From contig CAJNOI010000257.1 of assembly GCA_905250115.1 (NCBI GenBank), positions 26,109-90,108 of the forward strand: a DNA stretch of 64,000 bases, in the 5' to 3' direction. How positions within the stretch are numbered: position 1 is the first letter of the stretch; every line of letters begins with the position of its first letter. The stretch comes from Adineta steineri. Taxonomy: Eukaryota > Rotifera > Eurotatoria > Adinetida > Adinetidae. This document shows positions 1 to 10,138 of this stretch, in pieces. The position numbers were made by a program, and so were the translations under genes. Under the pieces are notes generated by a model. That model had not been told where the DNA came from and made no database searches. It saw nothing but the letters and a program-made list of their open reading frames with translations.

Positions 1-1559
1 AAATTATTGAGTGGAGGCAGGACCACAGTAGGTCTGTCAAACTCACCCAGGGATGACCCGAAGTTAAGATACGACGGAGACGGTTAGCGTAATTAGTATG
101 TTAAAGATATGGGTGTGTATATCGGTGTTCGTGCGAATTGGAGTATGTGTGTGGAGCTAGTTGTGGGCTTGGATATGTCCGTGTGTATTTTGAGGGTGTT
201 GGTGGAGCTATCAGTTATATATGAGAATGATCTTTTGGTGGTACACGTGTGTTAGTGGGGTTATATGTGTGTGTGATAATGATCCGGGTATCGGTGTGAA
301 TATGATGACGTGGTATTTCTGTTATTCAGTCAAAACTTCGAGCATGCTCGCACTAGCAAGTTCACTTGCTCACGCTCTCAGTTATATAGAAAGGTGCAGG
401 CATTTTCGGGATTCGAAAAATCGAGTGGCTTAAATAAACCATATGGTTAAGTCTAGATAGTAAATATCAAAGCAATCAGTTATCAAAATGAAATATATAT
501 AGCATTCGATGTAGTCTTTAATGCTCTGGCTGGATCTAAAATCAAAGAAATCAGAAGACAGTTTTCTTGCTTGTTGTTAGCCAAAGATAATGGTGCGAAC
601 GCGATTATTTTAGTTTCATATGATCGGGTGTATGTGTATGCATTCTCTACGGTCTGAATAGATTTTGAAGAACCTGTCTTATATACAGTTCGATAGAACT
701 AATAACTCTGTATCTTGCGAAATATTACAATAACATTTAACTGCACTTGAGGAGAAAAAACTAGCCAGATATCGATTAAATGGAATGCTTGACAATTTTG
801 TATAAACGATCGTGACAGAGTATCAGTATTATTTCAGATGGCTTCGCAAGGCTAACTGAGAATAAGCTTGCAGTTTGGAGTTGTGTGTGTTCAAGCATGC
901 TCTTTCATTTATGTGACAATAAAGTCATAGTGTTAAAGATTTGTCGAATGTTGCTGTTCATCAGACTAGATGGTCTACTCATGAACCCTCTCTTAAAAAT
1001 TCATCGAAATCAGACAAATGCTCGAGATAAGGACAGTTGTATTTTGAATTAATTCAAACAGATTATTTGCTCATCCAAAACTGACTAAAGTGACAGGAAT
1101 CTAATCTATTTAAGAGCATAGTTTTGTTTATTGCTTTTCTATGTGAGAAAAAAACGATAGGAATGATAACATCAGATGAAACAAACGAAACTGAAATGAT
1201 ACCATCGTTAAGAAGTAGGAATGTCTCCATATAGAGTGAGTTAGAGAGAAGGTCATAACAACAATGATGAACATTACTTTATGCGAACTCTATTTGCTCA
1301 AATGTTGCTACTATACATTATTCCGATGAATCAAAACGTGTTGTTTCATCAAGTATATCTATGCGGTCACAACTATCTTATGTCAAGATAGCTCTTCGCT
1401 CCTCATCATTGTACTGATTCATTTGTCAATAGGACCAAAAAGAAAACTGTATTTGCAAAATAAAATCATCACAATATATAATGAACAATTGAAAGTAAAA
1501 TCATGAGATGTCTGTGTTATGCGTAATATAAAGATTATATAGAGTGTGTTTTTTGTCCT
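1..1559. other. No gene seen; degenerate GT-rich tract at about 100-310
   Basis: I see no supported gene here. From about 100 to 310 the plus strand is unusually rich in G and T, with many TGTG and GTGGG words, like a strongly decayed telomere-type array, but without a regular unit. Positions 340-385 carry two small palindromes. The rest to 1559 is AT-rich with no reading frame that resembles a known protein, including downstream of the NRPS remnant on the minus strand. Confidence 0.4.
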
Positions 1560-2010
1560 AATGCTGGTCAGAAGTTGAACATACTCGGCAATTGCTGGAT
1601 GGATGAAAAATTCGAGATCATCAAGTTGTTTCTCTGGTACAAAATTAGCTTGATAGTAGTTGAAAATTAGCATCATTGCCAGAGATGAACTACCCAATGC
1701 AAAGCAGTCAGCATCACGATGAATAGAGTCGAGTTCAAATTTGATACACCACAAACGATGCACATGCTCTTCTAATTTAGACATTAGTCCTTCATCCACT
1801 TTGGCAAATCCACTTGGCACGTTATTTGGTAGGGATGGTAGTTGTTTTCTGTCTATTTTCCCATTTATATTTTGTGAGAACTTGTCGACTACAATAAAAT
1901 GAGACGGAATCATGTACTAACGGAGCCGCTCTTTGCAATAGTCTCGAATTGATTCAATGTCAAGTTTTGAATTGTTCCAAACCATATATGCAACAATTAA
2001 ATCTTCACCT
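1560..2010 (-). pseudogene. NRPS remnant: end of adenylation domain plus peptidyl-carrier domain
   Basis: The minus strand encodes the last part of an NRPS adenylation domain, including the A10 motif NGKIDRKQLP, followed about 60 residues later by a carrier-domain core FALGSSSLAMM with the serine that would take the phosphopantetheine arm. The family loads an amino acid as an adenylate onto the carrier. Only about 150 residues remain of a module that is normally over 600. An in-frame TAG lies just before YMIPS, in the part leading into A10, so the piece is broken as given. No condensation or thioesterase domain is visible on either side; upstream on this strand come a telomere-like repeat and a minisatellite. 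NRPS genes gained by horizontal transfer are known in bdelloids. This is probably a fragment left by rearrangement. Confidence 0.8.
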
Positions 2011-2133
2011 TACGTAAATTTTAATTTACTTAACTTCGTACTGTTAGTTTTTATTAATTTTTGCTTTGATTATTTTTATAGGAGAGAAATACTTAAATCC
2101 GATAAAGTTTTATTCAGTGGATCATTTGCTTGA

Positions 2134-2245
2134 GGGTGTGGGTGTGGGTAATACTTTAACGACATTCGCACTCTCATTTACACCTATACTCTCAAGATAT
2201 CATTTACTTAGAGAATACTTGAAATTTCAAGAAATTAATATATCA
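2134..2245. repeat. Telomere-like dispersed repeat, copy A
   Basis: The copy starts with GAGGGTGTGGGTGTGGG and continues through a unique stretch of about 95 bp to AATTAATATATCA. A second copy with the same order of words lies at 28135-28259. Over the shared part I judge roughly 85% identity by eye. It sits just before the 9-bp minisatellite. Confidence 0.75.
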
Positions 2246-2315
2246 GAAATATTCGATTTGATGTGTTTTAGCGTTTCCCGAGAAATTCATTCTTGCCACA
2301 TCTACATTTGAGAGA

Positions 2316-2780
2316 TTGCATATCATGGGGATAATGGGCATAATGGGCATATTAGGTTTAATGGACATATTAGGCTTGATGGCCATATTAGGCTTAATGG
2401 GCATATTAGGCTTAGTGAGCATAATGGTCATAATGGGTATAATGGGCATAATGGATATAATGGATATAACGGGCATATTAGGTATAATGAGCATAATGAG
2501 CATAATGGGCATATTAGGCATAATGGGCATGATGGATATAATAGGTATAATGGGCGTAATGAGCATAATGGGGGTAATGGACATAATGGGTATAAAGGGC
2601 ATATTAAGTATAATGGGCATATTAGGCATAATGAACATATCGGGCATAATGGGCATATTAGGTATAATGGGCATAATGGGCATATTAGGTATAATGGGCA
2701 TAATGGGTATAATGGACATAATGGGAATAATGGATATAATGGGTATAATGTGTATATTAGGCATAATGGACATATAGGAC
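2316..2780. repeat. Minisatellite of 9-bp units (ATAATGGGC / ATATTAGGC)
   Basis: About fifty tandem copies of a 9-bp unit, alternating between ATAATGGGC and ATATTAGGC with point variants. Because the unit is a multiple of three, several frames on both strands stay open and give artificial Met-Gly-Ile or Met-Pro-Ile repeats. I do not regard these as genes. Confidence 0.9.
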
Positions 2781-3020
2781 ATAATAGACACAACTAACCC
2801 TCGTCGGAGGACTCGCTTTGCTCTTACTCGTAGAAATGTATCTTCTTCACATTTACTACAAAACAATTATAAATTTTGCTCTCCCTTGTTGCTTCTTACT
2901 CGTGGCATTGGCTCGCATTCTACTCAGTGGTAAACGCAAATCAAAATATATTAGAGCTGTCGAAATCAGTAGCTTATCGAACTAGCCTTTAACGAATAAG
3001 TGAAGTTCTAGTAATCTTAT

Positions 3021-3323
3021 ATGCAGGAAAGTCAACAGTTTATGATCGCACATACTATGCACTACAAGCGAGGGAACATGTTGGATACCAATAAAAATGC
3101 ATTACCCAAAAACTCGGTTTCTATCAATTCGCGTCACTTCTTTCAATTCACTGCTTCCCCTTCCCTTCAGCAGTCTCAGCAAATGAAGCGCACATTTGAA
3201 GTCTCCGCATCAAAATACCTCAAGAAATCTCTTTTCGACCATGTGGACATACAGTCAAGCAAGAAAGCAAACAATTTATTTCTGCTAGACTCTTCTCTAC
3301 GAGAAGGAGAATGTATATTTTGA
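3021..3323 (+). CDS. Possible 100-residue protein, unrecognised
   Basis: An open frame of 100 codons between the minisatellite and the sulfotransferase. It has a Ser/Gln-rich middle (SPSLQQSQQ) and a basic patch, no signal peptide, no membrane segment and no motif I know. It could be an exon of an unseen gene, a decayed fragment or chance. The stretch from 3324 to 3681 that follows holds only the likely upstream region of the sulfotransferase, with a TATATAA-type word near 3578. Confidence 0.2.
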   Translation: MQESQQFMIAHTMHYKRGNMLDTNKNALPKNSVSINSRHFFQFTASPSLQQSQQMKRTFEVSASKYLKKSLFDHVDIQSSKKANNLFLLDSSLREGECIF

Positions 3324-3681
3324 CAGAGTGCAGGTGCACGATTATATATTTAGAAACGAAGAATAAGCGATTACTCTTTTTCTTATATTAAGTTTCAAGC
3401 CGCATTTAGGGCATATTTTTCTTCGTTCTGTCACATACTACGAGTAACGCTGCTTGTCCTATAGCTCTATATATAAAGCAGCTACATTTTACATAGATAG
3501 TTACAAATAGGTGCCCTACGTGTCTGAATACCTTGAAAGATACTGAATATCTTTTTTGTTATCTTATACATTCTCATTATATAAATCTGCATAATTCTTT
3601 TTCATAGATCTAGTATTATTGACGTTCCGTATCTCAAATTCTGCACAAACAACACTTCAACTGATTTAGTAAGCTGACGTA

Positions 3682-4998
3682 TTGACTGAAATGAGCACTA
3701 CACGTGATCAAGCTACTATGGAGCATCCATCGCTGTTGGATGATATTGTTCTACATGAAAATGATCTGACCGAAAAAGCCAAGAGCTGTTTCGGCTATCA
3801 TAGTAAGATTTTGCACGCGTTTGAATTATATCGTCGAAGCATACTTTCTAATGAACATATGACAAGTACGGGTAAACATGGAGCTTTAGCTGGTGTTGGC
3901 AAAATGCATACAAATTGCAAACGAGTTCTCAATTATATGGCAGAGCACAATGAACTTCTTAATGGTACTTTACCACCGCTTGGCCCATTGATTATCTGTG
4001 GCCTTCCACGCACAGGGTCGACATTGCTCCAGAATCTGCTAGCCTGTGATCCTGATTGCCGCTCTCCACTATTCACGGATATGTGTGTCGAGATTGTTCC
4101 ACCTATCTCACGATCAAATGCGGTTGAACAGAAGAGAAGAATGGCCGCATTGCAATCGTCGATGCAGCAGGATACATCATTTGTAACTCAAAGAAACCAA
4201 ATTATTGCTTCTCATCCAGTTTTTCCAATTGAAGAAGATTACCATATTCTGCGGCAAGCAAGTTTTCTTCCCTTCTTCACGATGATAACATCTGATCCAG
4301 TATCTGATGATGATACTTGGCTTCTTGAAGAACTGAACAAAGATTTTGCATATGACTATCATGAGGTGTTCTTGCGCATGTTGAATTCTGTTGATGCGCC
4401 ACGTTCTCATTGGGTATTGAAGGCACCCGTGCATTGTTTCAAACAAGACACAATCCTTCAACATTACCCGAACGCGGCAATAATCGTGACTCATCGGTGT
4501 CTCGATGAAGTTTTGCCTTCGTTATGTAGTACAGCATGGTCTCTTGGATCAATTTATCTCGACAAAAGAGACGCCGCCAGTCGAAATACAATAAAGAAAC
4601 AAACTCTACAATTTATTGATAAAGCGGTTGAATGCATGGTAGAGTTTCGCACTCGTCTAGACCGTATGCATGATCAAAAGCGCAAAAACCTTTTTGACGT
4701 TGCCTACAATGATTTGATGGAGCAACCAATCGCCACTGTGCGTCGCATCTATGATTATTTTGGTCTTCGCTGGTCGGATGAATTCGAAGGAGCCATGCAG
4801 GCTTGGCTTAGCAACAACCCTCAAGGCAAGCAAGGCCGTCACAGTTATAGTCTGGTGGACTGCGAGCTCACACACGAAGACATTGAGACACGGTACGCTG
4901 ATTATATCAATTTGTTTCAGTGCTCATCAGCTACCGATATTGCTAGTACTAACAGCAACCAGCTTTCTTCAAACAACGAATCATTTCAACAAGTCTAA
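3682..4998 (+). CDS. PAPS-dependent sulfotransferase, Sulfotransfer_3-like
   Basis: An intact single-exon gene of 438 residues. The family moves a sulfuryl group from PAPS to a hydroxyl or amine of a small molecule or lipid. The 5'-phosphosulfate loop is visible near residue 105 as GLPRTGSTLLQNLL. Around residues 240-290 follow WVLKAPVH and an Arg-x8-Ser pattern in HRCLDEVLPS that fits the 3'-phosphate site. There is no signal peptide or membrane anchor, so a cytosolic enzyme is likely, unlike animal Golgi sulfotransferases. The sequence type is common in bacteria and found sporadically in invertebrates. The lack of introns, when neighbours have four to ten, fits a late horizontal gain but does not prove it. 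A PAPS synthetase gene lies about 7 kb downstream. The substrate cannot be read from sequence. Confidence 0.85.
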   Translation: MTEMSTTRDQATMEHPSLLDDIVLHENDLTEKAKSCFGYHSKILHAFELYRRSILSNEHMTSTGKHGALAGVGKMHTNCKRVLNYMAEHNELLNGTLPPLGPLIICGLPRTGSTLLQNLLACDPDCRSPLFTDMCVEIVPPISRSNAVEQKRRMAALQSSMQQDTSFVTQRNQIIASHPVFPIEEDYHILRQASFLPFFTMITSDPVSDDDTWLLEELNKDFAYDYHEVFLRMLNSVDAPRSHWVLKAPVHCFKQDTILQHYPNAAIIVTHRCLDEVLPSLCSTAWSLGSIYLDKRDAASRNTIKKQTLQFIDKAVECMVEFRTRLDRMHDQKRKNLFDVAYNDLMEQPIATVRRIYDYFGLRWSDEFEGAMQAWLSNNPQGKQGRHSYSLVDCELTHEDIETRYADYINLFQCSSATDIASTNSNQLSSNNESFQQV

Positions 4999-6780
4999 TT
5001 AACTTTTCTCATTATCGACTTTTTCTTACCAAATATTATTTAAACCACTTCTAGTAGTTAGCATTCTTGTTCTTATATATTTTTTACTATCAAAGCTTTG
5101 CTTGTAACGCGTAGAAGAGACCTAATCCTTTTATTTTACACAGCTAGACACTGGCATATGCCGATCGGAATTAGAAAACATTTTTATTATATTTTCTTTG
5201 CAATTAAAATAAAAGTTATGCAAATCTGATTTCTCTTGGCATCAATTGAATAAACAAAATAGTAGAGAATGGTGGTTGGAAATTCTTTAATGCCAGAACG
5301 ACAAAGATATCAGAGAAATACCAATCCGAAGTTGGCTTTAGAGATTCCTTCGTCGCTACAGAACACTCGAATGACACTCGAGCATGAGAGCTTTATGACT
5401 AAAACAAGTTTTCTTTACAAACGTTTATTATTGTGTGATGTATATCTCGTATAATTACGTCGCTAACCCGATTGTATCTCAAATGTGACAAAAAGTTCCA
5501 ACGAATAGGTTCTTACAAAAAATGAATGTTCTTAATAAGTATTTTTTTGACGAAAACTCCACTTACTACAAAAAAGGAGTCGTAATATATATATTATTGT
5601 GTTTAAAAGAATTGATTATTAGACTTAGTTCTTGGGAAAAAAATCAAATTATTGTGATAGATATGATAAAGAAACTGATTCTTGCTGGGAAGGGAAGCTC
5701 GATAGGTTTTTTAATCAAATGAAATAAGAGCTGATCAAAATACTATTTTTTTTAAAATGTGGCCAAAGAATATATTCCCCAGACTATAAGGATAGAGTCT
5801 AGAAACGGAAATTTACCGATGTCTTTATATCACTTTATCGGAAACATGACTAAAATGACCATATAGCTATGGTACAATTGATTGTATTCAACAGACTATA
5901 AGATTATTCTATGAATGGTAATTTACATGTGCCTATCTATCCATCATTAACATAGTTCAAAAACAGTCGCGCCTATTGCCTGAGTGAAAAATATTTCTAA
6001 ATTGTTTAAAAACGTTTAATTGACAGATTAATGCTGTATAAACATAGAGGAGTGCGTAGATAATTAATCAAACGAAAATTCACCAGCTAATTTGCAGATA
6101 TAATTATAGCTGATAAAATTTATATGTTACCAATAATATGATTTTTTCAAATAAAAATAACGCCCACACAGTTATATAAAATTCATTTTGTTGTTTAGTC
6201 CTATTGGCGCTATTTGTATTTTTTAAAAAGGCTTAAATATTTAAGAAAAATATCGAATTCATAATTAATCAATCGCTATACTGTATAATGTCAAAATAGA
6301 AATAATTGTTTTAATCGTTTATAATATGCGTATCGTAGTTTCACTTTTGTCCACTACCTTTTCTAATTAACATACATACGGGAAGGAGACTGTATCAGTA
6401 TGTGTATTTGATCAGCGTAAGGCTGAGTGAATCGGTACGCGATGGACGTTAATTATTTATTTGGAAGTTAAATCTGACTTGATTCCTAATGGTTTTAAGG
6501 AGTATAATATGAGATATTATGTGACATAAACAGCTTCTTTTTCGAATAATATGAATTGACGCTTACTGTCAGAAGACTATCACCACTGCATAGTTTTGAT
6601 TTTAATGATTTCACCATTCTCACCCAGCCTATTTCATATAAATTATGTAATTAGACTACAAAACAAATGAAAAAAAACTGCTGCAATTTTGCATTGCTGG
6701 TACCTTATATTGATATGTTTTTGAATAATTTTATCTTTTTTGAAATATATTTTGACTTCAGATCTCATGACACTACGTTT
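4999..6780. other. Intergenic, AT-rich; nothing recognised
   Basis: Only short chance reading frames (for example 5269-5454 and 5522-5722) with no motif. No repeat or RNA gene seen. Confidence 0.5.
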
Positions 6781-6787
6781 TTTAAGA

Positions 6788-6932
6788 CTGCGTCGCAGTT
6801 ATGCGTAGTGGCCATTTTGTGTCGCAATTATGCGTAAATATGACGCAGTGATTACAGATTTTATCAAAGGAAGAGGATACCATTACTGTAGCGCAACTGA
6901 ATTCGCATCTGCGACGCAATAACCGTGACGCA
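6788..6932 (+). promoter_or_regulatory. Cluster of TGCGTC/GACGCA motifs upstream of the CYP4 promoter
   Basis: Within about 145 bp there are six or seven copies of related words: TGCGTCGCAG, ATGCGTA twice, GTCGCAATT, TGACGCAG, TGCGACGCA and TGACGCAT. The outer copies form an imperfect inverted repeat. The cluster ends about 16 bp before a TATA box. TGACGCA resembles bZIP-type half sites. A role as an enhancer of the P450 gene is inferred from position and motif density. Confidence 0.45.
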
Positions 6933-6947
6933 TCCCAACTATTCGAC

Positions 6948-6955
6948 TATAAAAG
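6948..6955 (+). promoter_or_regulatory. TATA box of the CYP4 gene
   Basis: TATAAAAG, a perfect TATA-box word. Roughly 80 bp downstream a GT-AG intron opens with GGTAAGT at 7035 and closes at 7760 after a pyrimidine-rich tract, 48 bp before the CYP4 start codon. Transcription would start near 6980. Confidence 0.55.
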
Positions 6956-6979
6956 CTCATATCTCAAGCATTCGAGCTC

Positions 6980-7034
6980 ATGTCACCTTCTAACACTGAA
7001 CAAGTCATTTGGGTTACTTTCTTCAAATCAGAAG
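6980..7034 (+). other. Predicted 5' non-coding leader exon of the CYP4 gene
   Basis: A short exon without a start codon is predicted between the TATA box and a strong donor (AAG/GTAAGT at 7035). The 726-bp intron ends at TTTTCAATAG (7760), and 48 bases of leader follow before the ATG at 7809. Apart from this intron I see nothing in 7035-7760. The 5' end is approximate. Confidence 0.45.
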
Positions 7035-7808
7035 GTAAGTTTCATGAAAATTCCGAGAAAAAACATAGATATGACTGACCTAAGTGAATTGTCGCCGTTA
7101 ACAATGCTCGTCTCTTATTTTGCTTATATTCGGTCGGAGACTTTTGGTTAGTACTTCTGATCAACCAACTGTTGTTAGCACTTTTTCTGTAGTCAATGAG
7201 CTTTTCTGAATCCTATTTTTAACCAATCAGATATGGCATAAGTCTATTAACACAAATCGACTTTTTATATGCAAACGAAACTTTGATCATTTTAAACGTA
7301 TACGTGTCGAGATTGTAACTTCATTCATATGTATCCATCTCATTCCATTTCTTCGTCGAAAGAACTCAGTCATAATAACTTAGTAACTGAAGATATATAT
7401 TAAACAGCCAGTTATCCAGAGATCATCAGAAAGGATAAATAGCTGAAGATATATTTAAGTAGCTACAGATAGGATTGCAACAGTGACAATACACGATCTA
7501 ATCGGTAAACGTTCCATCAGAAATCGCTGTGAAGCAGTAACTATTCTATACCTGTAACCGTCCTAGCAGTAATCGGTTCAGACCAGTTATTACTCCAACT
7601 GCAAACTGGTTAACGTTTGGGATCATATATTTAATGAGGTAGGTATCCAAATTTCTTCAAGTGTTATGTAAATTTTAGTGGGATCCTGGTGGAATCAATC
7701 ACACAGAGCATATACTCACCTCAGCATGACTTATTGCATTTCTCTTTTTCTTTTCAATAGACGAATCATCATCGTTGTCACGTGCATTAATCACCGTCAA
7801 CTATAACG

Positions 7809-10138
7809 ATGTTGTTGTCCCTACTGGCTTTGATTCTTGTTGTCGTTTTTCTGGTCTACGCGTTTATTATCTTTATGCGGTATTTGCAATTGCGACGAGA
7901 CTATCGGTCGATACCATCTCTGCCTATTTCGCGCATTCCATTCGTTGGCAATTTGCATCAACTTGACCGGCGCACAGATGTTTTCTATCAATTTCTTTGT
8001 AAAATGGCCAAAGAATGTCAAGAACAAGACAAGGGTCTCTTCTGTCTCTGGTATGCACACTGGCCGATACTCTTCTTATGCAAAGGACAAGGACTTGAAG
8101 TAAGAGTATTGGAAAATTTCGTGTTAACGTATTTTTTTTTGTAGACGTTCATAAATAGCCCTAAACAACTAGGAAAATCTTTTGGCTACACCTTTCTTCA
8201 ACCCTGGTTGAAGGATGCTCTGCTTATCAGGTATGTAGTTAAACCCATTAATACGCACTATATATGTGCACGATATGTTCAATAGTAAAGACGCCAAGTG
8301 GCGTAGTCGCCGTCGTTTAATAACTCCTTCGTTTCATGACACTAACTTGCTACACAATTTCATGACCATCTTCGATAATCAATCACGTATTCTTGTTCAA
8401 TATTACGATGAATGTATTCGAAAGGATAACGGACAACCACGTGATCTCTATGGATCCATATCTGCATGCACACTCGATATCATTACTGGTAGGTTTCAAC
8501 ATACAAAGAATTAAGCTTTTATTAAATCAATTCTAGAATCGGCAATGGGGAAAAATGCGGGAGCCCAAAAAAGCCTGGCCCTCGACATCAATAACGATTT
8601 TGTCGACGCAACCGGCCGGTAGGAACAAGGATATTTTCATGGAAAATCTCCAGGAAAAACACACGTATCTAGGAAGTCCACTCAGGATGTGGGTGTGTTC
8701 TGTTGCAGATATTCCCACACACACACACACACACCATTTTAGCGGATTTTATAGATACGAGTGTTTTTCCTGGAGATTTGCCATGAAAATAGATAAATAA
8801 TTTCACGTTGTTGTAAATAATCAACCGGGGATTCATATGATGTTTGTGAACTTGTTAAAATTATGAGAACACTGTTTTACATAAATTGTATTTGCTAGTG
8901 TGGCTCGTATAGTACATGTACGCATGCGATCTCCATGGTTGTGGCCTGCGTTCATCTTCAATCGACTTCCATCAGGTCGGGAGCATAATCAACTATTAAA
9001 AATTCTTCATGGTTTCTCTCGAGAGGTATTTCATATTTGTTCAGTCTTATATTTATGATCTTTTGATAGATTATTCAACATCGTCTGACTACATTTAATG
9101 CTGAGCAAGCGAAAGGCAACAGTGAAAAGAAGAATAGGCGTCCGCTGGTCTTTCTCGATAATCTTATTAGTCAAATGCACGCTGAACAACTGTCAATGGA
9201 TGACATTCAAGAAGAAGTCGATGGATTCATACTCGAAGTTTGTCTCAGTTTCATTTCCCACACATTTATACTATAGGTCCGGTTAAAATAGGGCCACGAT
9301 ACGACAGCAAATGCCATTAATTACACGTGCTATCTCATTGGTTCATATCCTGATGTTCAAGCTAAAGTGCACGCAGAAATCGATGCCATTTTTGCTGGTA
9401 TTTTTGTTCTTTATTCAATCAGTTAAGAAAATATTTTTTACTATTTTAAAGATGATTTCGAAAGAGCTTGCACAATGGAAGATACTTATCATATGACCTA
9501 TCTTGAAAGTGTCATTAAAGTAAGTAATGGCTTATCTCTGGGCTTTGTCACATAAGTTTTGTGCATTTAAACAGGAATCTATGCGTATTTTTCCACCTGT
9601 TCCACTAATTGGTCGAGAAATTCAAGAAGACTTTGTCTATCGTAAGTTGAATCGTTTTTGAAACAGGACTTCCAAAATGAAAAGTCAAAGAGAAGAAAAC
9701 ATGTGAAATTCTGTTATTATAGGAGGCGAAACAATTCGCAAAGGTACCACTGTGGTAGTATTCCTGCCTGGTATTCACCAAGATCCAAGTGTCTTTCCAG
9801 ATCCGGACAAATTCGATCCGGATCGATTTAGCGCAAGTGCGGAAAGATCAAAGGATTGGTCTCCTTATGGTTTTATTCCATTCTCAGTTGGATCTCGTAA
9901 TTGCATCGGTCAGTAGTTTTCTTCTCCACATACACACACACACATTATAAATATTTATCACTATTCAATAGGTCAACGCTTTGCCGGATTCGAAGAGAAA
10001 GTCATACTATCAACATTGTTTCGTCACTTCTCGTTTCGCTCCACGCAGACTATCGATGAACTTCATTTGTCTGCAGATATGATTCTACGACCTTTGGTTC
10101 CTATTAAGATGATTATCGAACGACGACATCGACAGTGA
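7809..10138 (+). CDS. Cytochrome P450, CYP4 clan
   Basis: Eleven exons join without a phase error into 516 residues: 7809-8099, 8145-8230, 8286-8488, 8537-8618, 8899-9025, 9070-9237, 9292-9397, 9452-9519, 9575-9641, 9723-9908 and 9972-10138. It starts with a hydrophobic membrane anchor (residues 1-24) and a Pro-rich hinge. The I-helix oxygen-binding motif is EGHDTT, the K-helix ExxR is ESMR, and the heme loop is [10 protein letters not shown] with the cysteine ligand, so all key residues are present. CYP4 enzymes are microsomal monooxygenases that often hydroxylate fatty acids or other lipids. One intron (8619-8898) holds an inverted-repeat element; the others are short (45-81 bp). One donor is GTTTGT, weaker than the rest. 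A TATA promoter and leader exon lie upstream. The substrate is unknown. Confidence 0.92.
8639..8784. repeat. Nested hairpin element with telomere-like core, in a CYP4 intron
   Basis: Outer arms of about 34 bp form an inverted repeat: ATGGAAAATCTCCAGGAAAA at the left, and its near-complement ending TTTGCCAT at the right. Inside lies a second palindrome, GGATGTGGGTGTG on the left and CCCACACACACACACACACA on the right. This looks like a short non-autonomous DNA element. Confidence 0.75.

Noticed and set aside
100-310. Chromosome end at the left edge of the window
   Set aside because: The G/T-rich stretch has no regular telomere unit and genes of mixed strands follow at once; a true telomere array would be uniform.
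2243-2866. Long Met-Pro-Ile and Met-Gly-Ile repeat proteins on both strands
   Set aside because: They are produced by the 9-bp minisatellite, are open in several frames at once and have no unique flanking domain.
5269-5722. Two small open frames after the sulfotransferase
   Set aside because: No motif, no splice support and codon content typical of random AT-rich DNA.
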